From: Ruminococcus sp.
GTDB lineage: Bacteria > Bacillota > Clostridia > Oscillospirales > Acutalibacteraceae
DNA: 64,000 nt
Direction of reading: 5' to 3'
NCBI GenBank assembly: GCA_004555265.1
Contig: SFIQ01000001.1
Coordinates: 131,163-195,162, forward strand
Below, piece after piece: positions 27,612-36,293 of the stretch (position 1 is its first letter; each line of letters begins with the position of its first letter). The translations under genes and the position numbers were made by a program. The notes beneath the pieces are model-generated. The model was not told the DNA's origin. It was given only the letters and a program-made list of their open reading frames with translations, and searched no databases.

Positions 27612-27764
27612 ATGAACGAAATCAAATGTAACGTCAGCAACTGCGTATATCACGAAGGGAAAACCACCTGCACCGCAGATGAAATTATGGTCGGCTGCCA
27701 ATGCAGCCACGAACCCTGCAAGTGCAGTGAAACCGAGTGCGGCACATTCCAGGCGAAAAACTGA
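27612..27764 (+). CDS. DUF1540 small cysteine-rich protein
   Basis: 50 residues: MNEIKCNVSNCVYHEG starts the family motif, and eight cysteines follow the DUF1540 pattern (C-x4-C ... C-x7-C-x-C-x4-C-x-C-x4-C), suggesting a metal site. AAAGGAGG precedes ATG. Such proteins are common in spore-forming Clostridia and Bacilli, and their role is unknown. It is followed by its own terminator. Confidence 0.9.
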   Translation: MNEIKCNVSNCVYHEGKTTCTADEIMVGCQCSHEPCKCSETECGTFQAKN

Positions 27765-27783
27765 AACAGCCGAATAAAACGAG

Positions 27784-27817
27784 GAGAGTGGTAAAACTGC
27801 CACTCTCTTTTCGTTTT
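27784..27817 (+). terminator. Terminator after the DUF1540 gene
   Basis: GAGAGTGG pairs with CCACTCTC around an 8-base loop, followed by TTTTCGTTTT. It lies between convergent DUF1540 and thrC and may stop both. Confidence 0.85.
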
Positions 27818-29309
27818 ATATACCGAGCATTTCAAATACAACCTGCGCCATATCCTCTTTGGCGGCAACCTTGGTAAAACGCGGCGTTTTCCCCTTCAAG
27901 GTCGCAAGTTGCGGCGGCACGGGTTCACCGGATTTTTCATGCAATTCTTCCACCATGGAGAACTCGTCCTGCGACTGAATGTTGTTTTCCAATGCACTTA
28001 ATACGCTCTTTGAGAACTTGTACGGATTGGCGGTAGAGGCAATCACAGTCGGTGTATTGTCTCCCGTTTTCATTTTATATGCCGCATACACATTGACGGC
28101 AACCGCCGTATGCGTATCGCAAAGATAATGGTATTCGTCAAAAATTTTACGAATGGTGCGCTTGGTATCCGTATCGTCACAATACCCTGCCGCAAACAAT
28201 TCCGAAATAGATTTTTGAATTTTTTCACTGACGGTATAGGTGCCGTTTGCGGCAAGCTGATCCATAAGGGCTTTGGTCTGTTCGGCATCCTGCTCGGAAA
28301 GTGCAAACAGCAAACGCTCCAAATTGCTGGAAATCAAAATATCCATCGACGGCGAAGTGGTGCAGTAGAACGGGCGGTTTTTATTATAAGTACCCGTGGT
28401 TAAAAAGTCGGTCAACACATTATTCGCATTGGAAGCACAAATCAGTTTGCCGATAGGCACACCCATTTGCTTTGCATAATATGCCGCCAAAATATTGCCG
28501 AAATTGCCTGTCGGCACAACCACATTCATCGGTGCACCGAGTTTTAAGCGTTCGGATTTGACCATATCGCAATAAGCCGAAACATAGTAAACAATCTGCG
28601 GTACCAATCTGCCCCAGTTAATGGAGTTTGCCGAAGAAAATGCCAAATGATTTTCTTTGAACTTCTGTTCAATTTCACGGTTGGTAAAAATGGACTTCAC
28701 GCCGCTTTGTGCATCGTCAAAATTGCCCTCAATCGCACAAACGCTGACATTATTCCCCTCTTGCGTGGTCATTTGCAATTTTTGCATGGGGCTGACGCCG
28801 TCCACAGGGTAAAACACCAAAATTTCGGTATTCGGAACATCCTTAAAGCCTTCCAAAGCGGCTTTGCCTGTGTCGCCGGAGGTGGCGACCAAAATCACGA
28901 TTTTTGTGTTTTTCAGCGTTTTATTGGCGGAAACTGTCAGCAAATACGGCAAAAGCTGCAATGCCATATCCTTAAATGCACAGGTAGGCCCTCTCCAAAG
29001 TTCCAAAATATTCGCCGTATCATTAAGCGCATAGAGCGGCGCAATCTGCGGCGAACTGAATTTTTCCGCCTTATAAGCGCCCTCTACACACATAGAAAGC
29101 TCATCATCGGTAAAATCGGTTAAGTAGAGCTTTAAGACCTCTTTTGCACGCCCGATATAGTCAAGACGCGCCAATTTTTCAATATCCACAAGGTTCAGCG
29201 TCGGAATGGTCATCGGCACGAACAAACCGCCGTCCGCCGAAATGCCTTTCGCAATCGCCTCCGCCGCAGAAACGCGCACGGAGCTGTCTCTTGTACTCGT
29301 ATACACCAT
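27816..29309 (-). CDS. thrC: Threonine synthase
   Basis: 497 residues, the long (E. coli/yeast-like) class. The N-terminal YTSTRDSSVRVSAAEAIAKGIS is typical. The PLP lysine is in PTCAFKDMALQLLPYLL near 112, the phosphate-binding loop is VPTGNFGNILAAYYAKQ near 265, and ATSGDTGKAALEGF lies near 142. It converts O-phosphohomoserine to threonine. It seems to be transcribed alone, 45 bp downstream of the dipeptidase gene. The threonine exporter genes near 9.2 kb are not linked to it. Confidence 0.97.
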   Translation of the reverse strand: MVYTSTRDSSVRVSAAEAIAKGISADGGLFVPMTIPTLNLVDIEKLARLDYIGRAKEVLKLYLTDFTDDELSMCVEGAYKAEKFSSPQIAPLYALNDTANILELWRGPTCAFKDMALQLLPYLLTVSANKTLKNTKIVILVATSGDTGKAALEGFKDVPNTEILVFYPVDGVSPMQKLQMTTQEGNNVSVCAIEGNFDDAQSGVKSIFTNREIEQKFKENHLAFSSANSINWGRLVPQIVYYVSAYCDMVKSERLKLGAPMNVVVPTGNFGNILAAYYAKQMGVPIGKLICASNANNVLTDFLTTGTYNKNRPFYCTTSPSMDILISSNLERLLFALSEQDAEQTKALMDQLAANGTYTVSEKIQKSISELFAAGYCDDTDTKRTIRKIFDEYHYLCDTHTAVAVNVYAAYKMKTGDNTPTVIASTANPYKFSKSVLSALENNIQSQDEFSMVEELHEKSGEPVPPQLATLKGKTPRFTKVAAKEDMAQVVFEMLGI

Positions 29310-29354
29310 ACGTTACACTCCCAACATAAAATTCAACATATTTTACCATAGGAT

Positions 29355-30293
29355 TTAAAGATTTGCAATGAGAAATCTATATCCGTTTTCAAAGAAAATC
29401 TTTTGCAGCGTTTTTTCGGAAATACCGTGCTGTAAAAGGTAATCGGCAAGATACGGAGTATTCTCTATCCCGTCCAAGGATGGGTGTACGGTACAACCGT
29501 CATAGTCACAGCCGAACGACAAAATATTCTCTGCGCCCAAATTTAAAAAGTGTGAAATATGGCGTAAAACCGCATCCGCCCCGGTTTGCCCATCGTTTCC
29601 TAAAAAATCGGCGCATAAATTGATACCGATAAGCCCGTTTCGTTCTGTCAATATTTTAATTTGTTCATCGGTCAAATTGCGTGCTTTTGCATAGGGATTG
29701 TTTACAATATCCGCGTCGGAATGACTGGCTAAGAACGGCTTTTCGGTGTATTCTGCAACATCGTAAAAGCCACGCTCGTTTAAGTGCGAAACATCGACAA
29801 GCATATGCATATTCTGCATTTTTTGCACAACTTGCTTGCCGAAATCGGTAAGCCCGCCTTTGTTTTCCGCAAAACAGCCATTGCCTATTTCATTGGTGTC
29901 ATTCCAAGTCAGCGTCATCAGACGAACACCGTCGTGATAAAGCCCGTCAAGCTTTTCGAGGTCGCCGCCCAACACCGCGCCGCCCTCGACGGCAAGAACG
30001 GCGGCAACCTTGTGCGCAAAAAATGCCGTTTCAATATCTGCCGCAGTTTTACAGGGTAGAATTCTCTCTGCATTTTCGGCACATTCCCCGTAAAAACAAT
30101 CCCGCACGGCTTGATAATAGGTAAACGCCGCCTCTCCCCGCTTTTCATCGGGAATCCATATGGCAAGCACCTGTCCGTAGGATGCAAACGAACTGCTTTT
30201 TTGCAAATCAATATGCAAATCATTTCTTGCAAGATGCTTATTTTGCAGATAGCACTCGCCGATGGTATCACAGTGAAAATCAAAAAATCTCAT
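29355..30293 (-). CDS. Membrane dipeptidase (peptidase M19, renal dipeptidase family)
   Basis: 312 residues. Metal-binding and family motifs: FDFHCDTIGE at the N-terminus (H-x-D), the bridging Glu in LAVEGG near 118, DVSHLNERGF near 175, ASHSDAD near 197 and GCDYDG near 258. The enzyme hydrolyses dipeptides, including those with C-terminal D-residues. No signal peptide is visible. It overlaps yraN by 4 bp. Confidence 0.94.
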   Translation of the reverse strand: MRFFDFHCDTIGECYLQNKHLARNDLHIDLQKSSSFASYGQVLAIWIPDEKRGEAAFTYYQAVRDCFYGECAENAERILPCKTAADIETAFFAHKVAAVLAVEGGAVLGGDLEKLDGLYHDGVRLMTLTWNDTNEIGNGCFAENKGGLTDFGKQVVQKMQNMHMLVDVSHLNERGFYDVAEYTEKPFLASHSDADIVNNPYAKARNLTDEQIKILTERNGLIGINLCADFLGNDGQTGADAVLRHISHFLNLGAENILSFGCDYDGCTVHPSLDGIENTPYLADYLLQHGISEKTLQKIFFENGYRFLIANL

Positions 30294-30655
30294 TTACCCT
30301 CTCCGTTATACGCATTTTTAATGAGGCGGATTTTGCGGACTGTCTCGCCGTGCATATATACCTCGACAATGTCAAACCGCGGTTGTTTATTGCCGTTATA
30401 CTGCGCCAAAAACAAATTTGCCGCCGCAATCAGCTTTTTGCGTTTGGGAAAATCAACTGCGTCTGCCGCCGCAAAGCGACTGTTTTCCGCACGCGTTTTT
30501 ACCTCGGTAAAACAAATATATTTTTCATTTTCGGCGATAATGTCAATTTCGCCCAAACGGCAACGGTAATTTGCCGCAAGAATCCGATAGCCGTTTTCGC
30601 GTAAATAGCGCGCCGCTTCCACCTCGCCGCGCGAGCCGGTTTTCGCCTTATTCAT
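30290..30655 (-). CDS. yraN: YraN family putative endonuclease (UPF0102)
   Basis: 121 residues. It shows the whole family pattern: GSRGEVEAARYLRENGYRIL, NYRCRLGEIDII, and FTEVKTR with the restriction-nuclease-like E-x-K. In Firmicutes and many other bacteria it follows rnhB, as here (8-bp overlap). A Holliday-junction or DNA-repair role is suggested for the family but is not settled. Confidence 0.95.
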   Translation of the reverse strand: MNKAKTGSRGEVEAARYLRENGYRILAANYRCRLGEIDIIAENEKYICFTEVKTRAENSRFAAADAVDFPKRKKLIAAANLFLAQYNGNKQPRFDIVEVYMHGETVRKIRLIKNAYNGEGK

Positions 30656-31265
30656 TCTCGTTTTCTCCGATTATCTTTTTCAAAAAGGTTTTGCGGTGCA
30701 CGGGAGATATGCCGCATTCGGCAAGTTTTTCATAATGGAGCTTTGTGCCGTAGCCTTTGTGCTTTTCAAATGCATACTGCGGATATATTTCGGCAAGCTC
30801 GAGCATAAAGCGGTCACGGCTGACCTTGGCAAGCACGGAAGCCGCCGCAATCGATATTGATTTTGCATCGCCCTTTATGACAGTCACTTCCGGGCACACC
30901 CCGATTTTCGGCTTTTGGTTGCCGTCAATCAACAGCAAATCCGGTGTTACCGATAATTGTTCCACCGCACGACGCATTGCCAAAAAGGTTGCATTTAATA
31001 TATTGATTTCATCAATTTCGCATTCCGTGGCAAAACCGATACCGTACGCAATCGCTTTTTCCTGTATGACAGGGAAAAGCGCCTCGCGTTTTTTCTCGGT
31101 CAGTTTTTTGGAGTCATTCAAGCCCTCGATCACCGTATCGGGGCTTAAAATGACAGCAGCGGCATATACAGGGCCTGCAAGCGGCCCTCTTCCCGCCTCA
31201 TCTACCCCGCAAATGACGCTGTATCCTTGATTTCCGTATTCGTTCTCAATCGAAAAATCTACCAT
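30648..31265 (-). CDS. rnhB: Ribonuclease HII
   Basis: 205 residues. The catalytic D-E-G is in CGVDEAGRGPLAGPVYAA near 19-35, the second acidic motif is LLIDGNQKP near 112, and VIKGDAKSISIAAASVLAKV near 127 completes the active site. It removes ribonucleotides and RNA primers from DNA. It directly abuts the rbgA stop. Confidence 0.97.
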   Translation of the reverse strand: MVDFSIENEYGNQGYSVICGVDEAGRGPLAGPVYAAAVILSPDTVIEGLNDSKKLTEKKREALFPVIQEKAIAYGIGFATECEIDEINILNATFLAMRRAVEQLSVTPDLLLIDGNQKPKIGVCPEVTVIKGDAKSISIAAASVLAKVSRDRFMLELAEIYPQYAFEKHKGYGTKLHYEKLAECGISPVHRKTFLKKIIGENENE

Positions 31266-32135
31266 TCAGTCACCCACTCTGTCGAGCGTGATTTTTCCGA
31301 GCTTGCCGCCGCGGTATTCATCCAACAGCATGACGGAAACACGAGTGTAATCCACTTCGCCGCCCTTGATAATCATACCGCGCTTTCGCCCGATTAACTC
31401 TAACAGTTCCCACGGCTGTATATCTGCAAAATCACTGATTTTATAGCGTTCCGCAAGGCGGTCGGCGTATTCGGTCTGCATAATCTCCAAAAGCCTTACC
31501 GCCAAAGTTTCGCAATCGACAACCGTATCCTTCACAGACCCGATAAACGCCAATTTATCGCCCACCTTCGGGTCATCGAATTTCGGCCACAGCACGCCGG
31601 GCGTGTCGAGCAGTTCCATCCCGTTGCCAATCACAAACCACCGGTTGTGGCGTGTAACACCCGCTTTGTCGGCAACCTCGGCGCGGTTACGCCCTGCCAT
31701 TTTATTGATAAAAGAGGATTTTCCCGTATTCGGAATCCCAACGACCATAATCCGCAAGGGCTTTCCGGCCATACCGCGTGCTTCATTTTTTTCGATTTTT
31801 TCTTTTAAGACCTCACGCATTAACGGCACAAATTGATTTAAACCTTTGCCGCTTTTGCAGTCCACAGGTAAAACCGCGGCACAGGTCTTTTGATAATGCG
31901 CCATCCACCGCTTTGTTGCACGGTCATCGGCAACATCGCATTTATTGAGCAGTACAATCCGCGGTTTATCTCCGATTAAATCGGAGAGTTCGGGATTGCG
32001 GCTGCTTTCGGGCACGCGTGCGTCCAACACCTCGGTTACGGCATCTACCTGCGGCAAGCATTCTTTAATCAGCCGCCGTGTTTTTGCCATATGCCCCGGG
32101 AACCATTGCACAGTTTGCTTAATTGAATCTGCCAT
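31266..32135 (-). CDS. rbgA: Ribosome biogenesis GTPase RbgA/YlqF
   Basis: 289 residues. It is a circularly permuted GTPase: G4 (LLNKCDVAD near 60) comes before G1 (GIPNTGKSSF near 132) and G3 (DTPGVLWPKF near 177). The start IKQTVQWFPGHMAKTRR is characteristic, as is the C-terminal ANTAR-like helical part. It acts in late 50S assembly. It sits between lepB and rnhB, an arrangement familiar from Firmicutes. Confidence 0.97.
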   Translation of the reverse strand: MADSIKQTVQWFPGHMAKTRRLIKECLPQVDAVTEVLDARVPESSRNPELSDLIGDKPRIVLLNKCDVADDRATKRWMAHYQKTCAAVLPVDCKSGKGLNQFVPLMREVLKEKIEKNEARGMAGKPLRIMVVGIPNTGKSSFINKMAGRNRAEVADKAGVTRHNRWFVIGNGMELLDTPGVLWPKFDDPKVGDKLAFIGSVKDTVVDCETLAVRLLEIMQTEYADRLAERYKISDFADIQPWELLELIGRKRGMIIKGGEVDYTRVSVMLLDEYRGGKLGKITLDRVGD

Positions 32136-32141
32136 ACTCTG

Positions 32142-32675
32142 TTACTCCGCGTGATTTAACAGCAACTGACTGTCGCCGATACGGTAAACGGCTTCGCCGA
32201 CAATGTAGCGGGTATCAATCATACCGACGGCACTGTCGCGACTGTCGGTAGAACGGTTGCGATTATCCCCCATCACAAAGACACAGCCTTCGGGCACCGT
32301 CACTGGATAACTCCAAGTCCCTTGGACGAGCACCGGTTCTGCAATATAGGGTTCGTCTAAAACCGCACCGTCCACAATCACCTGATGGGTTTTTCCGTTG
32401 ATTTCAACAGTCTGGCCCTCGGTCGCAATTACGCGCTTAATCAGCACCTTGTTAAACGCATTCGGTTGGGAAATGACAACAATGTCCCCGCGCTCGACCG
32501 TCCAATCCCGCGCAGTAATCAGTACCTTGTTCCCGTTACGGAGGGTATTGTTCATAGAATCACCGTCTACGGCGGAAATTTTAAAAACAAAGGTGAAAAT
32601 CAAGCAAACCGCCAAAACAGCAGAAACCAATATGGAGGCAAAATCATAAATATTGCGAATTATTTTTTCATTCAT
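32142..32675 (-). CDS. lepB: Signal peptidase I (second of two tandem copies)
   Basis: 177 residues. There is one N-terminal membrane helix (about 12-32). The catalytic Ser is in GDSMNNTL near 40 and the catalytic Lys in LIKRVIATEG near 78, and GCVFVMGDNRNRSTDSRD lies near 130. It cleaves signal peptides at the outer membrane face. It overlaps the upstream paralogue by 8 bp. Confidence 0.96.
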   Translation of the reverse strand: MNEKIIRNIYDFASILVSAVLAVCLIFTFVFKISAVDGDSMNNTLRNGNKVLITARDWTVERGDIVVISQPNAFNKVLIKRVIATEGQTVEINGKTHQVIVDGAVLDEPYIAEPVLVQGTWSYPVTVPEGCVFVMGDNRNRSTDSRDSAVGMIDTRYIVGEAVYRIGDSQLLLNHAE

Positions 32676-33261
32676 AGTTCTCTAACGACCATTCTCCGAA
32701 AGGATAAAAGCGGAATTCAGCCACACCCAATATGTATCGGGTATCAATAAAACCAACGGTTTTCGATCGGCTGTCTAAGGAATTGTTGCGATTGTCCCCC
32801 ATTACAAAGACGCACCCTTCGGGTACGGTAATGGGAAAAGCCACATTGGACATACGGTTGGTCGGCTCATAAATATACGGCTCATTGAGCACCTCGCCGT
32901 TCACGGTCACCTTGCCTTCGACAAAGTCAATATTGACCTCATCCCCGCCGAAAGCAATTACGCGTTTAATCAACGGCTCGTTCAAGGAATTCGGTTGGGT
33001 AATCACCACAATATCCCCGCGTTCGATTTTTGTGTTAATCGCACGCACGGCAAGCCAATCACCGTCTTGCAACGTGGGCTTCATAGACTCCCCGCTGACT
33101 CCGACAATGCGGAAGCAGAAAGTAAAAATAATCAATATGGTTAAGAAAGCATAGACCAAAGAATCCAGCCACTCATACACAAATTTCCATTGCTTCGGCG
33201 CCGACAGTTCTTCGGTATCAAATTCCTCAAACGGGACAACAAATTGCTCGGATTTTCTCAA
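32668..33261 (-). CDS. lepB: Signal peptidase I (first of two tandem copies)
   Basis: 197 residues from TTG at 33261, 8 bases after AGG; a GTG three codons upstream is possible. An acidic cytoplasmic N-terminus of about 25 residues precedes the membrane helix (about 33-50). The Ser is in GESMKPTL and the Lys in LIKRVIAFGG, followed by GCVFVMGDNRNNSLDSRS. It is about half identical to its neighbour, so the pair arose by tandem duplication; each keeps the full catalytic dyad. Confidence 0.95.
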   Translation of the reverse strand: MRKSEQFVVPFEEFDTEELSAPKQWKFVYEWLDSLVYAFLTILIIFTFCFRIVGVSGESMKPTLQDGDWLAVRAINTKIERGDIVVITQPNSLNEPLIKRVIAFGGDEVNIDFVEGKVTVNGEVLNEPYIYEPTNRMSNVAFPITVPEGCVFVMGDNRNNSLDSRSKTVGFIDTRYILGVAEFRFYPFGEWSLENYE

Positions 33262-33370
33262 AATACACACCTACCCTATTATCCCGAATATTTTACACCA
33301 AATTCCGAAAGATTGCAACAGAAATTCGCAGACTGTAAGAAAAGTATTGCCAAATAATTTGTGTATAAGA

Positions 33371-33412
33371 AAATGTCGACATCTTCGATTACTCGAAAAT
33401 GTCGACATTTTA
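33371..33412 (-). terminator. Hairpin after tRNA-Arg, likely terminator
   Basis: A long stem (AAAATGTCGACA and complement, then an inner TTCGA/TCGAA stem) lies between the tRNA 3' end and lepB. On the minus strand it ends in ATTTTCTT. It would end the tRNA transcript. Confidence 0.7.
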
Positions 33413-33421
33413 ATCTTGGCG

Positions 33422-33495
33422 CGCTTGACTGGATTCGAACCAGCGGCCTTTAGAGTCGGAGTCTAACGCTCTATCCAGCTGAGCTACAAGCGCAT
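33422..33495 (-). tRNA. tRNA-Arg(CCG)
   Basis: A cloverleaf is visible: acceptor GCGCTTG with CAAGCGC, a D-arm with AGCTCAGCTGGATAGAGC, an anticodon stem TTAGA/TCTAA with loop CTCCGAC (anticodon CCG), and a T-arm GCTGG TTCGAAT CCAGT-type. The discriminator is G and CCA is not encoded (CCC follows). The T-loop TTCGAAT is canonical. Confidence 0.95.
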
Positions 33496-33500
33496 ATCAA

Positions 33501-33528
33501 ACTGTTTCATCGGAATGAAACAGTTTAT
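33501..33528 (-). terminator. Hairpin between ychF and tRNA-Arg
   Basis: A perfect 12-bp stem (AAACTGTTTCAT and complement) has a 4-base loop. On the minus strand it follows the ychF stop by 6 bases. There is no long T-run after it, so it may act as a processing or pausing hairpin instead of a terminator. Confidence 0.55.
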
Positions 33529-33534
33529 TTTCAT

Positions 33535-34629
33535 TTACACATTGAAACGGAACAGCACGATGTCGCCGTCCTGCATTACATAGTCTTTGCCTTCGGAACG
33601 GATTTTACCCTTTTCCTTTGCCGCCTGCATGGTACCGCAAGCCATCAGGTCATCAAATGAAATCACCTCGGCACGAATAAAGCCGCGTTCAAAATCGCTG
33701 TGGATTTTCCCTGCCGCCTGCGGCGCTTTTGTACCTTTGGTAATCGTCCAAGCGCGCACCTCAGGCTCGCCCGCGGTTAAGTAAGAAATCAACCCCAACA
33801 AATGATAGGAGCGCTGAATCAGCAAATCCAAACCGCCCTGTTCAATGCCCAAATCCGCAAGGAACATTTCTTTTTCCTCTTTGGAAAGAGACGCGATTTG
33901 TGCTTCGAGCTCCGCACAAATCGGCAAAACCTCCGCGCCCTCCGCCGCGGCAATTTGGCAGACGGCTTTGTAACGCGCATTTTCCGCAATGGAATTTGCG
34001 AAATCGTTCTCACTCATATTGCAAGCGTAAATGACGGGCTTAGAGGAAAGCAGAGCGACGGTAGAAAGCATTTCTTTTTCCTCGTCGGTCATTTCCACAG
34101 CACGCGCATTCACGCCGTTTTCGAGTTCTTTGCGCAAGCGTTCAAAGAATTCAACCTCTGCTTGTAAAGATTTGTCGCCTTTCATCGCCTTTTTACTGCG
34201 GTCAATGCGGCGGTCTAAAATCTCAATATCCGATAAAATCAGTTCCAGATTGATGGTTTCAATATCGCGCTGCGGGTCAACACTGCCCTCGACATGGATG
34301 ATATCATCATCGTCAAAGCAACGCACCACATGGATAATGGCATCCACCTCACGAATGTGCGACAAGAACTTGTTGCCTAAACCCTCTCCCTTAGAAGCAC
34401 CTTTGACAAGACCTGCAATATCCACAAATTCAATGGTTGCGGGCGTCAGCTTTTGCGGGTGATACATTTCGGCAAGCTTGTCGAGACGCTTGTCAGGCAC
34501 GGCCACCACACCGACATTCGGCTCAATCGTGCAAAACGCATAGTTTGCAGACTGCGCACCGGCATTTGTTATGGCGTTAAACAATGTACTTTTTCCGACA
34601 TTCGGTAACCCGACAATCCCCAATTTCAT
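33535..34629 (-). CDS. ychF: Redox-regulated ATPase/GTPase YchF (Ola1 family)
   Basis: 364 residues, the usual length. G1 is GLPNVGKSTLFN at the N-terminus, G3 is DIAGLVKGASKGEGLG near 67, and the NMSE-type G4 variant (ACNMSE near 205) explains the family's ATP preference. A coiled-coil hairpin lies near 130-175, and the C-terminal TGS domain runs from about 280 (RAWTITKGTKAPQAAG). It binds ribosomes and affects translation and stress responses. Confidence 0.97.
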   Translation of the reverse strand: MKLGIVGLPNVGKSTLFNAITNAGAQSANYAFCTIEPNVGVVAVPDKRLDKLAEMYHPQKLTPATIEFVDIAGLVKGASKGEGLGNKFLSHIREVDAIIHVVRCFDDDDIIHVEGSVDPQRDIETINLELILSDIEILDRRIDRSKKAMKGDKSLQAEVEFFERLRKELENGVNARAVEMTDEEKEMLSTVALLSSKPVIYACNMSENDFANSIAENARYKAVCQIAAAEGAEVLPICAELEAQIASLSKEEKEMFLADLGIEQGGLDLLIQRSYHLLGLISYLTAGEPEVRAWTITKGTKAPQAAGKIHSDFERGFIRAEVISFDDLMACGTMQAAKEKGKIRSEGKDYVMQDGDIVLFRFNV

Positions 34630-34690
34630 CTTTTGTTCATTCCTTCAATTTGGTAAGCGTTGTTTATTATACACGCAAGGCGAAAAAATT

Positions 34691-36181
34691 TCAACTGTCT
34701 TTTTTCACGAGATCCGCCGTTTCGGATTCTTGCGTGTTGTTTGTTTCCGCTGTCATATAGTTTTCAGGCAGTTTTCCGCGTTGCGCCTTAAAGGGAATCC
34801 ACAGCTTTTGCGCATAATGACGGAATTCCAACACAATATCACCGTCGCACGAAACATATGTACCGTGCTTTTTCTGCGAACGGTAGGCAAGCTCTTTAAA
34901 CAGAAGCATAAACAAGCCGCCGATAAGCGCCCCGCCCAAAATAATAAAGAACAGCGGCAAACGGCAATGCAGCCAATCGCCCGAACGCAACGGCAAGGTA
35001 AAAGAAATATACATTTCGCCGCGTGCGAACATTTCCGAGAAGGTTTCGCCGTTGCCGTATTTCGGCAGTTCTGTTAAATACGCCGTATTGACAATCCCGC
35101 AAAGCGCCGTAAGAACGCCCGTTGCGGCAGAGCCGAGCATCAGCCCTGGAATGACAGTTAAGGGACTGCGATACGCATAGGGCATCGAAAAAGCAACGGT
35201 TAATTTAATATTTTCAAAAAATGCGTTAATCGGACCGCTGACGGCAAAATTAAAGTCGTCCGCATCGCAGTTGCCACCCTTTTTCGTGATTTTTTGCAAA
35301 AGCACATTCATCAGCGGCACCCAGCCCACGGTAACAAAGCACGCACCGTAAATCGTCATCAAGCGCGCGTCACCAGCCGCGAAAGCGGCAATGCTGACAG
35401 CGAATGCAGACATCGAGACAGGTCCGATCAAATCAAAGCCGACCATTAAGCCCATCACCAATGCGCAAAGCACAACGGAACGGTCAGCAAGCGAAGTAAG
35501 CGGTGCAATCATCGCTTCGCCGAGCGCTTGGAACGGAATTTCAATACCGTAATGTATCAACAAGAAGGTCAATGCTGCGGAAACCACAGGCATAATTAAC
35601 ACAAGCACAATCAAATCAACTTGTTCCAAAATACCGACACCCGTCAATGTTTCGGGGATTTTTTTGCCGGCCGCGCGTTTTTTCGCAAATGCATTGTCGA
35701 GTTTTCCGCCCAAAAATTCTTTACAGTTGTGCCAAGCAATAAACAAATATTTAATGCAATACGCCAAAAATACCGCCATAATAAGATACCCCATATAGCC
35801 GATATTTGTGCCGCCGCCCATATTCAGCGGTGTTGCAAAATAAGCCTTGTAGGTTTCAACGCCCGAAATCGGTGTGCCCGCAAAATGGGCAAAGTAAATA
35901 CTCAAAGCAAACGCCGGCGCAATCGCCGGTAGCCCTGCAATCAAATAGGACAGCACAACCGCCATCACCACAAAAAAGAAATCGGTTGCCCAAAACAAAA
36001 TAAACCACAAAATATTTTCGTTTTGCGGCTCGGTTGCGCCCAAAATATGCTGAATACCAAGCACATTCTGCACAACGAAAAAGAACCCCGCCCCCAACGC
36101 GCCGAACAACTGCACAAGGAACATAATGGAGGTGGCACGATTGATATTTTGCCGTAGCGACCGTATTTCGTTTTTGAGCAT
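34691..36181 (-). CDS. Orphan PTS-type EIIC-like sugar permease
   Basis: 496 residues starting at the second of two ATGs (36181), the one with proper spacing from GGGGG. There are about 10 membrane helices. GLPAIAPAFALSIYFAH near 95-110, LNMGGGTNIGYMGYLI near 125 and FNFAVSGPINAFFENIKLTVAF near 355-375 resemble fructose/mannitol-type PTS EIIC proteins. No EIIA or EIIB domain is present in the chain or nearby. It might pair with unlinked EII proteins or transport without phosphorylation. Confidence 0.75.
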   Translation of the reverse strand: MLKNEIRSLRQNINRATSIMFLVQLFGALGAGFFFVVQNVLGIQHILGATEPQNENILWFILFWATDFFFVVMAVVLSYLIAGLPAIAPAFALSIYFAHFAGTPISGVETYKAYFATPLNMGGGTNIGYMGYLIMAVFLAYCIKYLFIAWHNCKEFLGGKLDNAFAKKRAAGKKIPETLTGVGILEQVDLIVLVLIMPVVSAALTFLLIHYGIEIPFQALGEAMIAPLTSLADRSVVLCALVMGLMVGFDLIGPVSMSAFAVSIAAFAAGDARLMTIYGACFVTVGWVPLMNVLLQKITKKGGNCDADDFNFAVSGPINAFFENIKLTVAFSMPYAYRSPLTVIPGLMLGSAATGVLTALCGIVNTAYLTELPKYGNGETFSEMFARGEMYISFTLPLRSGDWLHCRLPLFFIILGGALIGGLFMLLFKELAYRSQKKHGTYVSCDGDIVLEFRHYAQKLWIPFKAQRGKLPENYMTAETNNTQESETADLVKKDS

Positions 36182-36258
36182 AAACATTCCCCCGTAGATT
36201 GAATTGTTTAAGTTTACCATAAAGATTGCATATGCGCAAGATTTTATCATAAAACAAT

Positions 36259-36286
36259 CCTGCCGAAAGCCATTTCTTTCAGCAGG
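36259..36286 (-). terminator. Terminator after the YkpA-type ABC-F gene
   Basis: CCTGCTGAAAG pairs with CTTTCGGCAGG (one G-T), followed by ATTGTTTTA on the minus strand, just past the ABC-F stop. Confidence 0.8.
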
Positions 36287-36293
36287 CATGTAT

